A stretch of 64,000 nucleotides of DNA from Sinotaia quadrata (GCA_028829895.1 CM054183.1:15409975-15473974); one strand, 5' to 3'; counted from the stretch's first letter, positions 1-12,250 are shown. Translations and numbers: made by a program. Notes: generated from the sequence alone by a model not told the origin.

Positions 1-599
1 AAGTGCTTCAGTTCTTACGACTTTGCAAGAAAAATAACAAGTAGCTTTTATTACAGTAAAGCCCTTAAACATATCACGTGATTAGTTTGTTATTTAAACA
101 CAAACACTTTAAAGATCTAAGCAGAAACAACTCTCTCCTACATGTACACTTCCGGTCCATTATGTATGGTAAATGAAAGAAGCACATTACTAATATTTCA
201 AGATTGACGTATGTGTTGTTGTTTTTTTACAGTAGTAAATTAAGTATGTAGGTAAACTTGGTCGTTGTTTTGACTCATTTTCTTCTTTACAATCGTTGGA
301 GTTGCCAGAATTGACAAGAGAAATGATTTAATATTCTAGGTAATGATTTCTTTGATCTTCACAGTATGTTCTTCCTATGGTGTATTAAATGATTTGTTGA
401 TATACTTTTAACTCACCGTCATTATATAACTGGTATGTCTTATGCAATGACATTGTCCTCTATCGTCGTCATCGTCATCACAATTAACACCGATCATCAC
501 CAGTCAAAACACCCATGATTAAATTTATCAGCATTACTATCGGCATCATTCGTTATATAATAATATATATATAAATATAGAATAATTATTAACTGTATC

Positions 600-745
600 A
601 TAATCACTACCACTATCACCACGAATAATGTTATCATAACCACTGTCAGTATCACCACCATTAAATTTATCATAATTATTGGCAGCATCACCATTAATTT
701 TATCATAATTATTGGCAGCATCACCATTAACTTTATCATAGCCCT
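600..745. repeat. Minisatellite of about 30 bp (ATCACCATTAA / TTATCATAATTATTGGCAGC)
   Basis: Near-identical units of about 30 bp, built from TATCATAATTATTGGCAGC and ATCACCATTAA, recur two to three times from about 650 to 740. More degenerate ATCAC/ATCAT triplet repeats lie upstream. The array lies just downstream of exon 3 of the minus-strand secreted-protein gene. Open frames across it are repeat artefacts. Confidence 0.7.
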
Positions 746-777
746 TGACGATATCACCATCTTTAAAATCCACTCAC

Positions 778-3520
778 CTTTAAACGGTTCATCTCCGAGT
801 AAAACAACAGTGTCTTCCAGTCCTTAAATGGGATGAAAAAAAATTTTGTTACCAGCGGAAAAAAACAAAAATAGCCAAACAAAATACGTGAACTGACTAA
901 GCCCCATCCCCCTTTTTTTCTTTTTAACAGAAAATTGTGCGTACCTTCTAAAAGTGATGCGTCATCAGAAGTTAAAGATAAAATATATGATATGAAGACC
1001 GTTTGATAGTCATCGGCATTAATCTGAACTAAACACACAACTATCTATCTATCTGTCTGTCTGTCTGTCTGCCTGTCTATCTATCGTTCAATACACACAC
1101 ACGCACATACACATATATGCACGCACACGCACAAAAGGAAGATTGTTATAGGCTTTAAACTAGATTGTTGTGATTAGCGGATATCTGCTACCAAAGTTCC
1201 CTCTGTTTCCGGTGTGCCCGGAAGTGGCAGTTGTTTGAGCTTGCTACCAAAACTTGTGCGCGGAATTTTGTAACTGCTGCACGGCATTTTCTAATGAGAA
1301 GGAACATTGTCTGCAACTCCTTGCAATTTGTTTTTAAAGCATGCTTTTGTCATAGACTACAGATAGTTGTGACTAGTAATTAAACCAAAACTGCCGTTAA
1401 ATTGTGTTTAAATCTGGCTTGCCATAAGCTAGACAATTATAATTATGATTAATCTTTAAACTAGGCTTGCTCCAAGCTAGACAATTATGACTAGTCTTTA
1501 AACTAGGCTTGCTCCAAGCTAGACAATTATGACCAGTCTTTAAACTAGGCTTGCTCCAAGCTAGACAATTATGACTAGTCTTTAAACTAGGCTTGCTCCA
1601 AGCTAGACAATTATGACTAGTCTTTAAACTACGCTTGCTCCAAGCTAGACAATTATGACTAGTCTTTAAACTACGCTTGCTCAAAGCTAGCCAGTTCTGA
1701 TTCGTTTTGAAACCAGGTCTGTTGTAAGCTAATCTGGACTAGCAATTCTTGCTGTAAACTAGGAAGTTGAGGCCAGTGATACAGAAAACGAGATAGTTTT
1801 ATTTACCTAGTTTCATAGTTAAATCAAGTATTTTTTGTATGCTGTCTAGTCGAGATTAATGTTTCAATCAGACATGTCTCATGTAAGATGATAGAAACTA
1901 CCATATGAAGCAGGATTTACTGTAAGCCAATTAGTTGTGACTAGTAATTTAATCAGACTTACCCTAAAACTAATTAGTGTTGACTAGTGTCAGGATATTT
2001 TACAAATCTCGCCAGGATCAAATCAATAAATATTAAAAATTGTATATAGAAAGGAATGATATTTTAGATTAAGAAATAAGCAGAAAAACAAAATCTAAAT
2101 TTAGATGTAAAAGGCAGTTTAACAAGTGTTTGCGGTGTTGCGTTTGAATTTCGTCTGTTGATGTCTGTTCCTTGTTTCGACTGTTTGCTTGTCCTCTTTT
2201 TTTTTTTTCCTCTCGGGGTCGTTTCGAATCCACCTGTGTGTGTTGATTTGTGTGCACCACAGGCACTAGACCACTAAGTCCCGGATGTACAAGCAACTGT
2301 GGTAACAAACGGGCGTGAGCCTTGTTGATCGGATTTACAGTTCGGGGAAAATAAAGTGTCCCGAAGTACAGTCATAGTGAAAACGAACACCCCACGTTTT
2401 TTTCTTTCTTGTTGTGTACAGCTAGGCCGCACAGTTTGCTGAAGACATTTTACCTTAGTACAAACTAGGACATTGACGGGGAGTATTGTGAAGGGTGGGG
2501 TGAGGTGCGTGAGGATAAGTGAATTTGTCCCCGCCAAATTCTAGTCGTCGTTTTTCCGAAAACTCCTTCGCCTCCTGTTTATTCTGTTTCTTCCCCCCCC
2601 CCCCCAGCCCCCGAGTGGTGATCTTATTGCACACCACGACTTGTGTTGGTTTTATTTGCCAGTAGCTAAAACGACACAACTTTTAAACTTTAAGTTTGTT
2701 ATTTAAAATATAAAGAAAAACAACAAAAGTTCTTTATTCAAGAGGGTTGTAGCCTTTATTTCTTCATAGACAATATTGTAAGGTATAACACCAAGTGCCC
2801 TCACGTCTACCGCGGGAGAGATCTTTTTGTGTGTTAAATATCCCCAAATGATTAAGGATGTAGGATGGGCAGGGGTCAAAGGCTATCTTTGAAAACAAGA
2901 AGAAAACCTCAGCGATCAAAGGCCAATCGTAGAAAACAAGACCTCACAGTGATTCAAATTTTGCACATCTAGTCCCGAAAGTGAGTGCGACACATTACGA
3001 TTTATTGTCGTGGTGACGTTGACAGTTACGTAATTACCGAGTGTTCCTTGTGTATTTCATTCTCGTTTATAAACTGTAAAATAAATAACTTAAAAGAACT
3101 AAGCATTAAACATGCACAAAGAACACACACATATGCACATAAACAAGCACAAACGCATTAGCAGTATTAGAAGAAGAAAAAAACCAAGGTGAAAAATCAG
3201 TTGAAAGCTATCCAAGTAGAAGTATAGAAGCCTGGCTTTGACTCTTCTTACTGCATAGTGTTGTTACAGCAAACTCCCCCGTACCCCTAATTCCTACATC
3301 CGCCCCATTCTCTTTATCACCCATACTTCCAACATCGTAGCCTGGCGTCAGTCATGAACAACTGTTTGCTGACACGTAAACTTGAGAATATTTCAATACC
3401 TGTTAGATCGTCTGCGGCACTGCCAACTGCACGACCTTGAACTAGTGGTGTGAAGAGTGTCGCTGCTAAGACGACCAGTGTTGCTCCCAACAAGTGATCT
3501 AAAAGACTTGTGCCAGCCAT
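778..3520 (-). CDS. Unrecognised secreted protein, 5' three exons (partial gene)
   Basis: I assembled this by hand on the minus strand: exon 1 3520-3400, exon 2 1028-945, exon 3 822-778. The ATG sits in a good context (GCCATGG). The first 29 or so residues form a signal peptide: a short polar start, a long Leu/Val/Ala core, and a likely cut after VQG. All three exons are bounded by AG/GT sites (donors GTATTG, GTACGC, GTGAGT) and all junctions are phase 1, so the frame stays open for 83 residues, ending near VVLLGDEPFK. The mature part is acidic (SAADD, NADDYQ, SLTSDD, LLEGLED) with no cysteines. I do not recognise the family. No convincing fourth exon was found, so the gene probably continues left of base 1. 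Splicing is inferred. Reading through the first donor would instead give a 67-residue product ending just past 3320. Confidence 0.5.
1043..1085. repeat. CTAT/CTGT tetranucleotide microsatellite
   Basis: Runs of CTAT, then CTGT, then CTAT. It lies inside intron 1 of the minus-strand secreted-protein gene, about 15 bases from the exon 2 acceptor. Confidence 0.9.
1225..1312 (+). repeat. Dispersed repeat, copy 1 (second copy near 6395)
   Basis: The segment TTGAGCTTGCTACCAAAAC followed by TTGTGCGCGGAATTTTG is repeated with few changes at about 6398-6470, including the downstream purine-rich stretch ending in GAACATTG. This is an unclassified interspersed repeat fragment. It is more GC-rich than its surroundings. 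Confidence 0.65.
1400..1725. repeat. 42-bp minisatellite, about 7 copies
   Basis: The unit carries TTTAAACTAGGCTTGCTCCA followed by AGCTAGACAATTATGACTAG. Copies are nearly identical between about 1455 and 1690 and diverge on both sides; traces reach about 1990. The 42-bp period is a multiple of three, so it yields a repeating 14-residue open frame on the minus strand, which I treat as non-coding. The array is in intron 1 of the secreted-protein gene. Confidence 0.9.
1990..3399. other. Rest of intron 1 of the secreted-protein gene
   Basis: No further coding exon is visible. It holds a T-run near 2199, a C-run near 2594 and AT-rich sequence. Two open frames on the minus strand (2069-2308, 2274-2537) show no recognisable domain or consistent splice framework. 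Confidence 0.5.
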
Positions 3521-3599
3521 GGCTCCGTCCACTTTTCGTGGTTCGAGATGGATCGGTAGATTTTTGAATGTGCAGATGGCTAGGTAAATGGATGAATAA

Positions 3600-3812
3600 G
3601 AAATCGATATATGAATAGACAAACATATCGGTACACAGATAGATAGAAAGATTCCAGATAGATGGTTAGATAGGCAGACAGAAACATATATAGTAGACAG
3701 ACATAGGAGAATAGATAGACGAATATTGGAATGAGATAGACAGACAGATATATAAATACACAGACAGAAAGATAGATAGATAGAGAGAGATAGACATATA
3801 GATAGACATTTA
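3600..3812. repeat. Degenerate GATA/GACA microsatellite
   Basis: Interrupted AGATAGATAGA, GACAGAC and GAGAGATA runs. It begins about 100 bases upstream of the secreted-protein start codon, that is, in its probable promoter or 5' leader region. Confidence 0.8.
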
Positions 3813-5080
3813 ATTATGAGTGCCTGATTCCTAATTATTCATCCGTTCGTTTGCTGTTTTCCATTGTTTTAATTTTTCTGTGACTCTACTTTTTATCACT
3901 TAACCACAGCAACTTAAAAAGAAAATGTGCAAGAGAAATAATGCTATTGAAAAATTAAATAAGCATTTGGCTTTTGGCTTTTGAGATTTCAGTGCATTTC
4001 TTGTTTTGAAGCAGTGCACTTTCTGTGTTATTAGTAATCTATTTTTAATCAAATACTCTTTTAAATTTTACTAAACTTTGATGCCATGGGTGGGGAAGGG
4101 GGTGGGTTTGATCTGAATGCCCCGAATCATTATACGACAAGAATAAGCCTCATCTTTAAATTTGAAGGAGGGAAAGAAATTAAATTATTATCCGGAAAAG
4201 TTATCTAAAGATGATCCTAAGCATGAACAAAGCTCTGTTTCCAAAATAGATATATAAAAATAAATTTAAAAAAAGAAGAAGAATATTTAGGGAAGTCCAG
4301 CCATAGAAATAATCAAGTATATGGGCACTTTCCATAGAACAAATTCTGCGAAAATATTTTATTACTTACTTTAAATAATAATTTTACAAATTTTGCTCAA
4401 AATAAATTTTTCCTAAAACTTTTCTTTGTCTCGAAGACATCTGCAGAAGGAAAATTAAAGAAATTCTACACATCAATAAAATTTGATAACAATGTTTCAA
4501 TGCTGTTTTAAAGTGTATGACCTTGATAATACTGCTTTACTGTACAACTTACATCACAAAACTACGCTCCTTTCAAATTATACTGCTTTGAATTACGTCA
4601 TCTTGTAAGTGCAAGGTTCTTGACGTCACAAGACTAAACATTACAGCTTACATCACAAAACTACACTCGTTTCAAATTGTACTGCTTTGAATTATGTCAT
4701 CGTTTTGTAAGTGGCGTCACAAAACTAAACATTACAGCTGGATATTTGTAGCTCACGCAGCGAGCTTTTTATATTTACGTATCAATAAATTTCAACTATA
4801 TTATGAATTGCGAATTTAAATAATCCGTTGAATGTGTTTTGAATATCACTATAATAAAATAGATCAACAATCCGGAACAAAACCTTTTGTGCTTCTTCAA
4901 TAATGGAAAGACTTTTTAATTAATTAATTAATAATAACTTCTGCCATAACTACTGTAACTTCCAGTAACATACGGAAATGCACTGCAGCACGAAGTAATT
5001 AACACAGTGACATGCGGTCATATGAAAATTGGAGTAAAAAAAACCGTTGCTAAATCCTATTAATGTGAATCAGGAATCAC
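3813..5080. repeat. AT-rich spacer with a direct repeat at about 4549-4740
   Basis: Mostly featureless AT-rich DNA. Within it a block of about 65 bp (ACTTACATCACAAAACTACG, then TTTCAAATT, TACTGCTTTGAATTA, GTCATC) occurs at about 4550 and again at about 4646. No gene seen. Confidence 0.55.
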
Positions 5081-5084
5081 TCAC

Positions 5085-5480
5085 TTAATCAGTCACTCAA
5101 CCCACCTGGTCACTTATTTACTCAATGCCACTCATCTACTCACTGGAAATCACCCATTCACTCACTTAACCTACTAATTCTCACACTTACTCATTCATTT
5201 ACTCATCCCACTCATTTGCTCACTGAAAATCACACATTCACTCACTTAATCTACTAATTCTCACACTTACTCATTCATTTACTCATCCCACTCATTTGCT
5301 CACTGAAAATCACACATTCACTCACTTAACCTACTAATTCTCACACTTACTCATTCATTTACTCATCCCACTCATTTGCTCACTGAAAATCACACATTCA
5401 GTCACAACCTACTAATTCTCACACTTACTCATTCCACTCATTTACTCACTTTCTGAAAGTCACTCGGTCACTCACTCTCT
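5085..5480. repeat. 80-bp minisatellite of CACTCATT-type sequence
   Basis: The unit, marked by GCTCACTGAAAATCACACAT, repeats at an exact 80-bp spacing (for example 5219 and 5299). It is itself built of shorter CACTCA/TCATTCA motifs, showing nested expansion. The edges decay into irregular CACTCA runs to about 5540. Confidence 0.9.
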
Positions 5481-5540
5481 CACTCATCTCAGAAACACTC
5501 AGGCCGTTACCTCACCCACTCACTCGCTCAAATCCGCTTC

Positions 5541-6394
5541 TTCACTCAGACGCACTTCCTCCACTTTACCCCCCCCCTTCCCTTCGTATCTCTGTCTACC
5601 ATCACTCGCAAACAAGCGTGTAACTGTAACGCATTAAAATTAAGGATGTCCTTCTCGAGTTGTAATTGTTGAGTGTCTTGTTGCTGTGCGTGTCGCTTGT
5701 TGCTCAAGATTTTAATGGAAAGTGTACAATTAAAAAATACGATACTTAAAGTACAACTGATCAGAAGTTATCACAGTACAGCCACCTGTTCACGCAGTCA
5801 AACGGACATAAAACTGGGTGTGTCGGCATGCTGAAATGACTGCTGTATAATTCGAATATATCACTTATTACTAATATTAGTAGTCAACATGCAATTTAAG
5901 AAAAAATTAGAGAAAATGGCGACCTAAGACAAGCAAGAGAGTGAGAGTGAGAGAAACATTTATATTGTTTTACTGTTCCATAACATTAATCTACTTGTTT
6001 ATTGCCTTGACTTCCGTAATGCTTCGTACCATCAGTCAACCTCCAACTATAAGTTCGACCAAGCTTACAAAACAATGTCCACAGAGGATTAACCACCCCC
6101 CAATATTTACTGAATCTAACCTTTACAGGTTTGATGGCGGTTTAATTATCAAAACACAACAATAATAATGGCTAGAGCATCAGACAAGAGCTATATAATA
6201 TATAAATATTATATTAGCAACACTGTCTTTTCTTAAGCTAAGAGTTACTTATACTACCAGAGATAACAATCTCTACAGATGTAATTTATTTTGCCAAACT
6301 GAACCGATCTAGTGGATCAAAATGGGATTGCACTCGCCCACACTACTTTGCAAGTGTTCACACAGAACAGGTTCCCTTTAATATTTTTCCTCTG
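5541..6394. other. Spacer without recognised genes
   Basis: AT-rich DNA with short open frames on the plus strand (5941-6165) lacking any domain I recognise. No splice framework or homology is evident. Confidence 0.4.
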
Positions 6395-6475
6395 GCGGTT
6401 GCTTGAGCTTGCTACTAAAACTTGTGCGCGGAATTTTGAAATTGCTGTTCCGTGCACCTTAGAGGGAACATTGCT
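6395..6475 (+). repeat. Dispersed repeat, copy 2 (first copy near 1225)
   Basis: This matches 1225-1312 over TTGAGCTTGCTACTAAAACT and TGTGCGCGGAATTTTG, in the same orientation. Copies about 5.2 kb apart point to a mobile or duplicated element of unknown class. Confidence 0.65.
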
Positions 6476-6789
6476 GATAAGAGGGGTAAGAAATTATGAA
6501 ACTACAAACTACTTCATTCTTACAGGTGTGCACTGCAGAAGTTGGATCTCTGAAATAACAGCTACTTCCTTTCCACCTGGTAATGGTAATTTTGCTGGAA
6601 GGTGGGGAAAGGGTATGTGTGTGGTGGGTGTATGCGTGTGTGTGTGTCTTTATGTATGTGTGTGTAACATTGCAGGGATCTATATATACTTTTCTGGTTG
6701 ACAATGATGACTGAAAATTTGACATACAAATCCCCTGGCATTCTTGCAAATTAATGATGTTTTATTGGAGCACTACAGTTGTAGAGCGA

Positions 6790-7205
6790 TTTATTTATAT
6801 CACTTATGCTCTCTATTATTATTATAATTATATTGTTATAATTGTTTATTTATTTATTTATATCACTCATGCTCTCTATTATTATTATAATTATATTGTT
6901 ATAATTGTTTATTTATTTATTTATATCACTCATGCTCTCTATTATTATTATAATTATATGTTACAATTGTTTATTTATTTATTTATTTATATCACTCATG
7001 CTCTCTATTATTATTATAATTATATGTTACAATTGTTTATTTATTTATTTATTTATATCACTTATGCTCTCTATTATTATTATAATTATATTGTTATAAT
7101 TGTTTATTTATTTATTTATATCACTCATGCTCTCTATTATTATTATAATTATATGTTACAATTGTTTATTTATTTATTTATTTATATCACTTATGCTCTC
7201 TGTTT
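6790..7205. repeat. 63/66-bp minisatellite, 7 copies
   Basis: The unit carries ATCACTCATGCTCTCT followed by ATTATTATTATAATTATA and a TTTA run. Spacings between the CACTCAT/CACTTAT markers are 63, 63, 66, 66, 63 and 66. The length step is one TTT or TTA triplet in the TTTA run plus a one-base change, so it keeps frame and gives a long spurious open frame. The last unit abuts a LINE fragment. Confidence 0.9.
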
Positions 7206-7385
7206 CAAACCCATGTTTTGGAGAGAGAAGGCTGGAGTCATTGCAAATCTTGGACATTAAAACCAAAAGTTTTGAGAACTATAGCGTAAAATCCCCAGAA
7301 AGAGATTCACCACCTTGAAGCAGTCACCGAAACAGGAGAAGTCAACATACTGTGGGACATCGAGATAACAACAAATATACCAACA
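7206..7385 (+). mobile_element. LINE (non-LTR retrotransposon) ORF fragment, plus strand
   Basis: After a small frame change, the plus strand encodes ENYSVKSPERDSPP followed by EAVTETGEVNILWDIEI. This matches the C-terminal region downstream of the reverse transcriptase in invertebrate LINE polyproteins. It is the reverse complement of about 8764-8868. It is broken at both ends and cannot be functional. Confidence 0.7.
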
Positions 7386-8329
7386 AACAGACATTGAATG
7401 CTAAAATATCAAAACAAATATCCACTTTTTAAACATAAAGTAGCTATTTTACTTCTAAGTCAAGTTAGCTTCCACAGAAAAGAAAAACTGCTACCAGTCA
7501 CTTATAAGCAATGAAACGATTTCTAGATAATCATTATCTTAACAACTGTAAACCCCGCAAAAACAAAAGCAATAAAGTACTGAGAAAAACAAAAGTCACT
7601 TACTTAACGGTTTTATTATCCCTTTTATGTTTACTTGTTTCCTGGACTTTTCTCTTTTCCACTTTTTGTACAAAAGGAAAAAAAGAAGAAATTCGAGAAC
7701 TAACAGTAAAAGTCTTTGGCGCTAGTCAAAAGACGACAAAATGATGAAAAAGAATGGAGGCTCTTGAATTTATACCATTGAGTTCACGTGACACCGCTGT
7801 ATAGATAGGTTTAAATATGGTTGGAGTAGCGAAGGTGACCTAAGACTTTTGACCTTTGAAGTAATACAGGCTGCATATTTTCTTATTCATCCGGATATCC
7901 TGACAACTCTTGATTCGAACAAGTCCACAGTGTGGTGTCAACACGGATATGGACTTAAGGAACGCTTAAGAAAAAAAGTGTGAAGTAAAAATAACACTGC
8001 TGTTGGCAGATTTCTGGAAATATGACTACAGGTTCACGGAACTTCCTGGTTTGCTTTAGGTAAATAAAAGTGTTGGTTTAAACTCTAAACCTAAAGACTG
8101 CATCTTTTTTTTTTTTAAAGAAATGTCAGTTCCTCTAAGAACTTGATAAGTTCTGTTACGGGGAGTGAGGTAAAAGCTCTAACCTTGTATGCAGCCTGAT
8201 CGCTGGTATTTTCTCGATCGATTCTCGCCACTACCTAACTCAGGAATATTGATCTCAGCAGTTGTGATTGTAACCGCTTAGAGCACTTGTAAAATCAGTT
8301 CTAATAAATGCATTTTTTTCTTCGTCTTC
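7386..8329. other. Spacer between two LINE fragments in opposite orientations
   Basis: AT-rich sequence with no recognised gene. A 77-residue open frame at 7511-7744 has one hydrophobic segment and Lys-rich flanks but no family match that I know. Confidence 0.4.
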
Positions 8330-9095
8330 GTCTTCGTCTTCTTCTTCTTCTTCTTCTTCATTATTATTATTATTCAGCCTCTTTCCACTTCTGTTTGACT
8401 GTCGGTTGTTAACCAACCTCTCATAATCTTACCAAGATTCTGGGAGATCTAAAGTTTTACGGAGGACGTAGGCGCTTCCGAGGAGCACTGCTTTTAGAAG
8501 TGGGACAAGTCTGTGGTTTCCAGGGAGTTTATTCAGATAGCCTTCCAACTATGTTCCACAAGGCTCTTATCACTACAGGTATTACTTCTGCTTTTGCATT
8601 TTACTGTCTCAGGATTTCTAATCTGAGATCTTGCTATTTTTCTATTTTTTCTCTTTCTTTTGTTTTTATGTTTCTATCACTTGGAACAGCGACATCAATG
8701 ATTGTTGCAGTTCTTTTGGACTTATTGAGAACTACAATGTCTGGTCTTCATGCAGTAATAACTCGATCTGTTCTTATCTCGATGTCCCACAGTATGTTGA
8801 CTTCTCCTGTTTCGGTGACTGCTTCAAGGTGGTGAATCTCTTTCTGGGGATTTTACGCTATAGTTCTCACAGAAATTTCTATGTACGGGTCGTGCCACTT
8901 CGTTGTATCTTTTGGTGTATTCTCTTCCAGCCAGAACCCGACATGCAGAAAGTTTATGCTCTGTTGTTTCATCCATGGATTTGCAGAGTCTGCATTTGGC
9001 ATCATTTAAGATTTTCATGACTTTAGTTTTGTTTGATTTCGTGTTCAATACTTGATCTTGCTGTTAAGAGTGTTTCTGTTTCTGCTTTCTTTGAC
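8330..9095 (-). mobile_element. LINE 3' end, minus strand
   Basis: Read on the minus strand from 9095, it encodes DQVLNTKSNKTKVMKILNDA, then a zinc-knuckle-like CRLC...H...C segment (CRLCKSMDETTEHKLSAC), then REYTKRYNEVARPVHRNFC. After frame breaks comes KAVLLGSAYVLRKTLDLP, then AATAATAATAATGAAG repeats and a GAA-type run as the 3' tail. This order (RT C-terminus, CCHC-like knuckle, RPDI-type domain, simple-repeat tail) is typical of 5'-truncated LINE insertions. Several frameshifts make it a dead copy. Confidence 0.75.
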
Positions 9096-9096
9096 G

Positions 9097-9745
9097 ACAA
9101 CTAGTTAGTTAATGGTTATGATTAGTATTATTTAATTGTCCATAACTAATTACAAGTGATGAGAAACTTAATTTACGTTATTAATACTGCTCCAGCAGAA
9201 TCACTCGTCTTTCTCACTTGGCGAATATGCAGATGCTGTAAACGTTTTCTCTCTTCCACAACATTAAATACAGACATTTACCATCACACAATATTCTGTA
9301 GGTGGAAAACGTCTTACTAAAAGAGAAGACAAATCCATCTTTAATCTATATTAGTTAGCCCCCATCCACCCACTTTCTTCTCCAACATAAGGTTATCAAT
9401 ATGTGTAAGAAGGTCAATAAATTTAACAATACATTTTTAAAATCAACAATCAAATATACATATAACAGTTACAATGAAAAGATAACTTGACATTGATATT
9501 TCAGCAAAAGAGAAAAGAAATGGAGTTATCAGAGATAACAATAATAGTTACTATGTAACCTGATTTAGGCTCTATCTCAATAGTCTTTGCATGCTTTTGT
9601 AACAAAGACACACGTTTATTGTCCACCATTATTACGTCACTTCCAGTGTTTCTCTTGCATATTGAAAACACTGTTTCACTGCTATTATCTCCAAGCTAAC
9701 ATGGGTATTCATTCACTGTAACAGCTCCTTCAAGCAGAATGACAA
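9097..9745 (+). mobile_element. LTR-like dispersed repeat, copy 1
   Basis: About 360 bp with markers ACTAATTACAAGTGATGAGA, TCACTTGGCGAATATG, TCCACCCACTT and GTAAGAAGGTCAATAAAT (an AATAAA within it) recur at about 31460, 36740 and 39640 in the same orientation. A further segment (GAAATGGAGTTATCAGAG to about 9740) is shared with the 36.7 kb copy. The repeated length, internal AATAAA and association with gypsy-like RT near 31.9 kb suggest a retroelement LTR or a non-autonomous derivative. It abuts the minus-strand LINE end. Confidence 0.6.
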
Positions 9746-11022
9746 TTGTAGTGGTTTCTAGTAACTTCCCTGTACTAGAAATTGCTCATGTAGTCAGCAT
9801 ATCTTGCTGCCATACATACATCAATGGAGTGTAGTGTATTCATTTACACTTACACACACTGCAGCAGATGATACCCGCATCCTCCAGGGTCATAGTGGTT
9901 TACAATCAGTGAACCAGCAGATTCAAATAACATGAGGAAAGAAAGGTTGCTTGTCCCTGTAAAAATGTAATCAGGGAACAAATGCTAAGTTTCCAGTTTA
10001 TCCTTTCCCAACTCCACTCTTTCTTACATTCAAGTCTCAACTTACAGTTTCCTGCAACAGTATTTATTAGACCAATCCACAAATACCGCATAATAAATAC
10101 AACTTTATAAGTTTAATGAGTGGTTTCACTAGAACAATGTCACGTGTTAGCATACTACATATAAGTATCATGAGACGTCAACAGAGTTTTGTATATCTTC
10201 AAAGCCCCCACCATGAGGAAAAAGTGACAATAACTATGTTTCAGAATTTCAGAGCACCTAAAACTAAAGATTAGAATTTTACTTGAGAATTAAACCTCGA
10301 ATTAAAGATAAATTTTAAACTTAAACTTTAGTTTGATCAGTGGAGACTCATTCTAAAATTAGTTTGAAAATATTGGTGTGACTATGTTGAAAAGGACTTG
10401 CAAGTCGAATGACATTGTTTTCTTTTTAAACTATTGAATTTGATATAGGGGCAGTGGCTCCAGAACTTTTGAATAATGACTATTATTTTACGTTGAATGA
10501 TGCTTAGCTTATTTAGTAAAAGTAGTACTGCATGAAGAATTCTGAACTTTATATTTCTTTCATTTTATTTCATCATTCATCGTTCTTTTCTTTCTTTTCT
10601 TTTCCCCTACTCCCGGGTGTGAGTTGTGGATGGCTGACTAACCAATGTGTGAGAGGAGACCAATAGGTCAATAAATTTGAATTGATATTTTGATATTGAG
10701 ACTTTTCCTGTCTATGGTTTTGAAAGAGTGATTGTGGTCGTTGTTACACATTGTATTGTCTGTGCTCACTACACTTCACCCTTACCCGTTCGCAATCACT
10801 CATGCAAACACGTCGGCAATAATTACCTACATGCAGAATAAAATTCGAGCCAAATAACCATCTTTGGTATTCTGTGTGTGGATTTGTAATAACATCTATG
10901 CAAGTCCTACGTGGCGTCGACTACCCCCCCACCCCCTTTCTTCGGAGAGAAGGGTGGCAGTGACAAAGCTAATCTCTGTTTAGGTAGGTAGGTAGGTAGG
11001 TAGATAGGTAAGTTGGGGGGGG

Positions 11023-11056
<34 letters not shown>

Positions 11057-12250
11057 AGATTGTACGAAAAGGCTGATGAAGAGATTGTGTATCGAGAAAG
11101 ATAATTAATTTAGCAATTATAGTGCCTAAATCAATCTGTTGTGGCTGATGTTTAGCTTATTTAAAAACAAATTATTTTAACCAAGAATGAAACGGCAATG
11201 TGTTTTGGTTTGACAATGAAAATCTACAAAATAATAATAAAAACAAATAATCTTTTTTGTATAAAACCACAAAATTAATCACAGGTATTATGCATGCTAA
11301 CCACAGACATACACCTTGGAGGCATGCACAAACTTACAAACACACACGTGTACACACATATACAAACACACACTTGAGCTCATCTGAATAAATATTCTTC
11401 ACAACATAAATTACATTCCCGTATCTCCCGAGTAACTGTGTATCCGTGACAGCAATCTGTTTAAGGTGGAGCTTGTTCCGGCACACTGTTTTGAATAGTT
11501 CTCTACAGGTGCATTCTGTGCGTTTGTGCATAAGCAAAATGTTTGTGTTCATAAGTGTTTGTTGTCCAGTGATATATTTCAACTATCTCTTTGAATCTTT
11601 CGTGTCCGCCTCAAAGATTTAAAAAGTAAAACAATTGTACACACACACACAAACTCCCTCTCCCTATTTTTCTCCCTCTTATTCTCTTTTTCTTTACTCC
11701 TATCTCTCTTTTCCTCCCTCTCTCTCTCCGGGTCTAGTTTTCACTAAATCTCCTTCCTCCACCCCCACCTCCCCATCCCAGTATCTCTCTTGTTTTCTTT
11801 CGCTTTCTTTCTCCGGTTTAAAAAAAATAAAAATATTCTTGCATTGCGGTTAGACTCGAGTCCTCACGCGCACACGTCACGTCAAGAGTGCAGCGTCTTC
11901 ATGTGGAATGAACACAGTTAATTAATCCAAGACAATCGAGTCTACAGACTATTTAGTTCACTTCTTTTAACCATACCCTTCCAACCGATTCCAGTCTTTC
12001 ACTCATCATTTTATTTTATTTTTTTTAAAGTTGACTATTCAGGTTAAAAGGAACCTTTATAACTGCACGAGACATGCAGAAGAGAGCGTGTGGGGATGGG
12101 GAGATCACTCTGATGAATGGAATAATACGGCAGAAAATGTAATATAAGCGCAATTTTTGTGTGTGAATAAATTCTTAAAGTTAAAGACCTACTAACCTAT
12201 ATATTCTTCATGGGATTTTCAGGTGCTTGTACGCAGACTGCAACAGCTAA
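9746..12250. repeat. Spacer with GGTA, poly-G and GA simple repeats
   Basis: No gene recognised. Simple repeats: GGTA/GATA at about 10982-11010, a G-run at about 11014, and GA at about 11025-11054. A CT-rich stretch lies at about 11650-11820. Short open frames have no recognisable domain. Confidence 0.5.

Noticed and set aside
321..376. Possible fourth exon of the secreted-protein gene on the minus strand
   Set aside because: A phase-compatible frame (RTYCEDQRNHYLEY then stop) exists, but the acceptor has a poor pyrimidine tract and nothing else supports it.
1397..1684. 95-codon frame with a perfect 14-residue repeat
   Set aside because: The 42-bp period is divisible by three, so an open frame is expected by chance; no signal peptide, splice framework or codon bias beyond the repeat.
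2190..2240. tRNA-like B-box word (TTTCGAATCC)
   Set aside because: No A box or foldable cloverleaf around it on either strand.
6754..7260. 168-codon hydrophobic repeated frame resembling a membrane protein
   Set aside because: It is a 63/66-bp AT-rich minisatellite; Tyr/Ile/Phe richness follows from TAT/ATT/TTT content.
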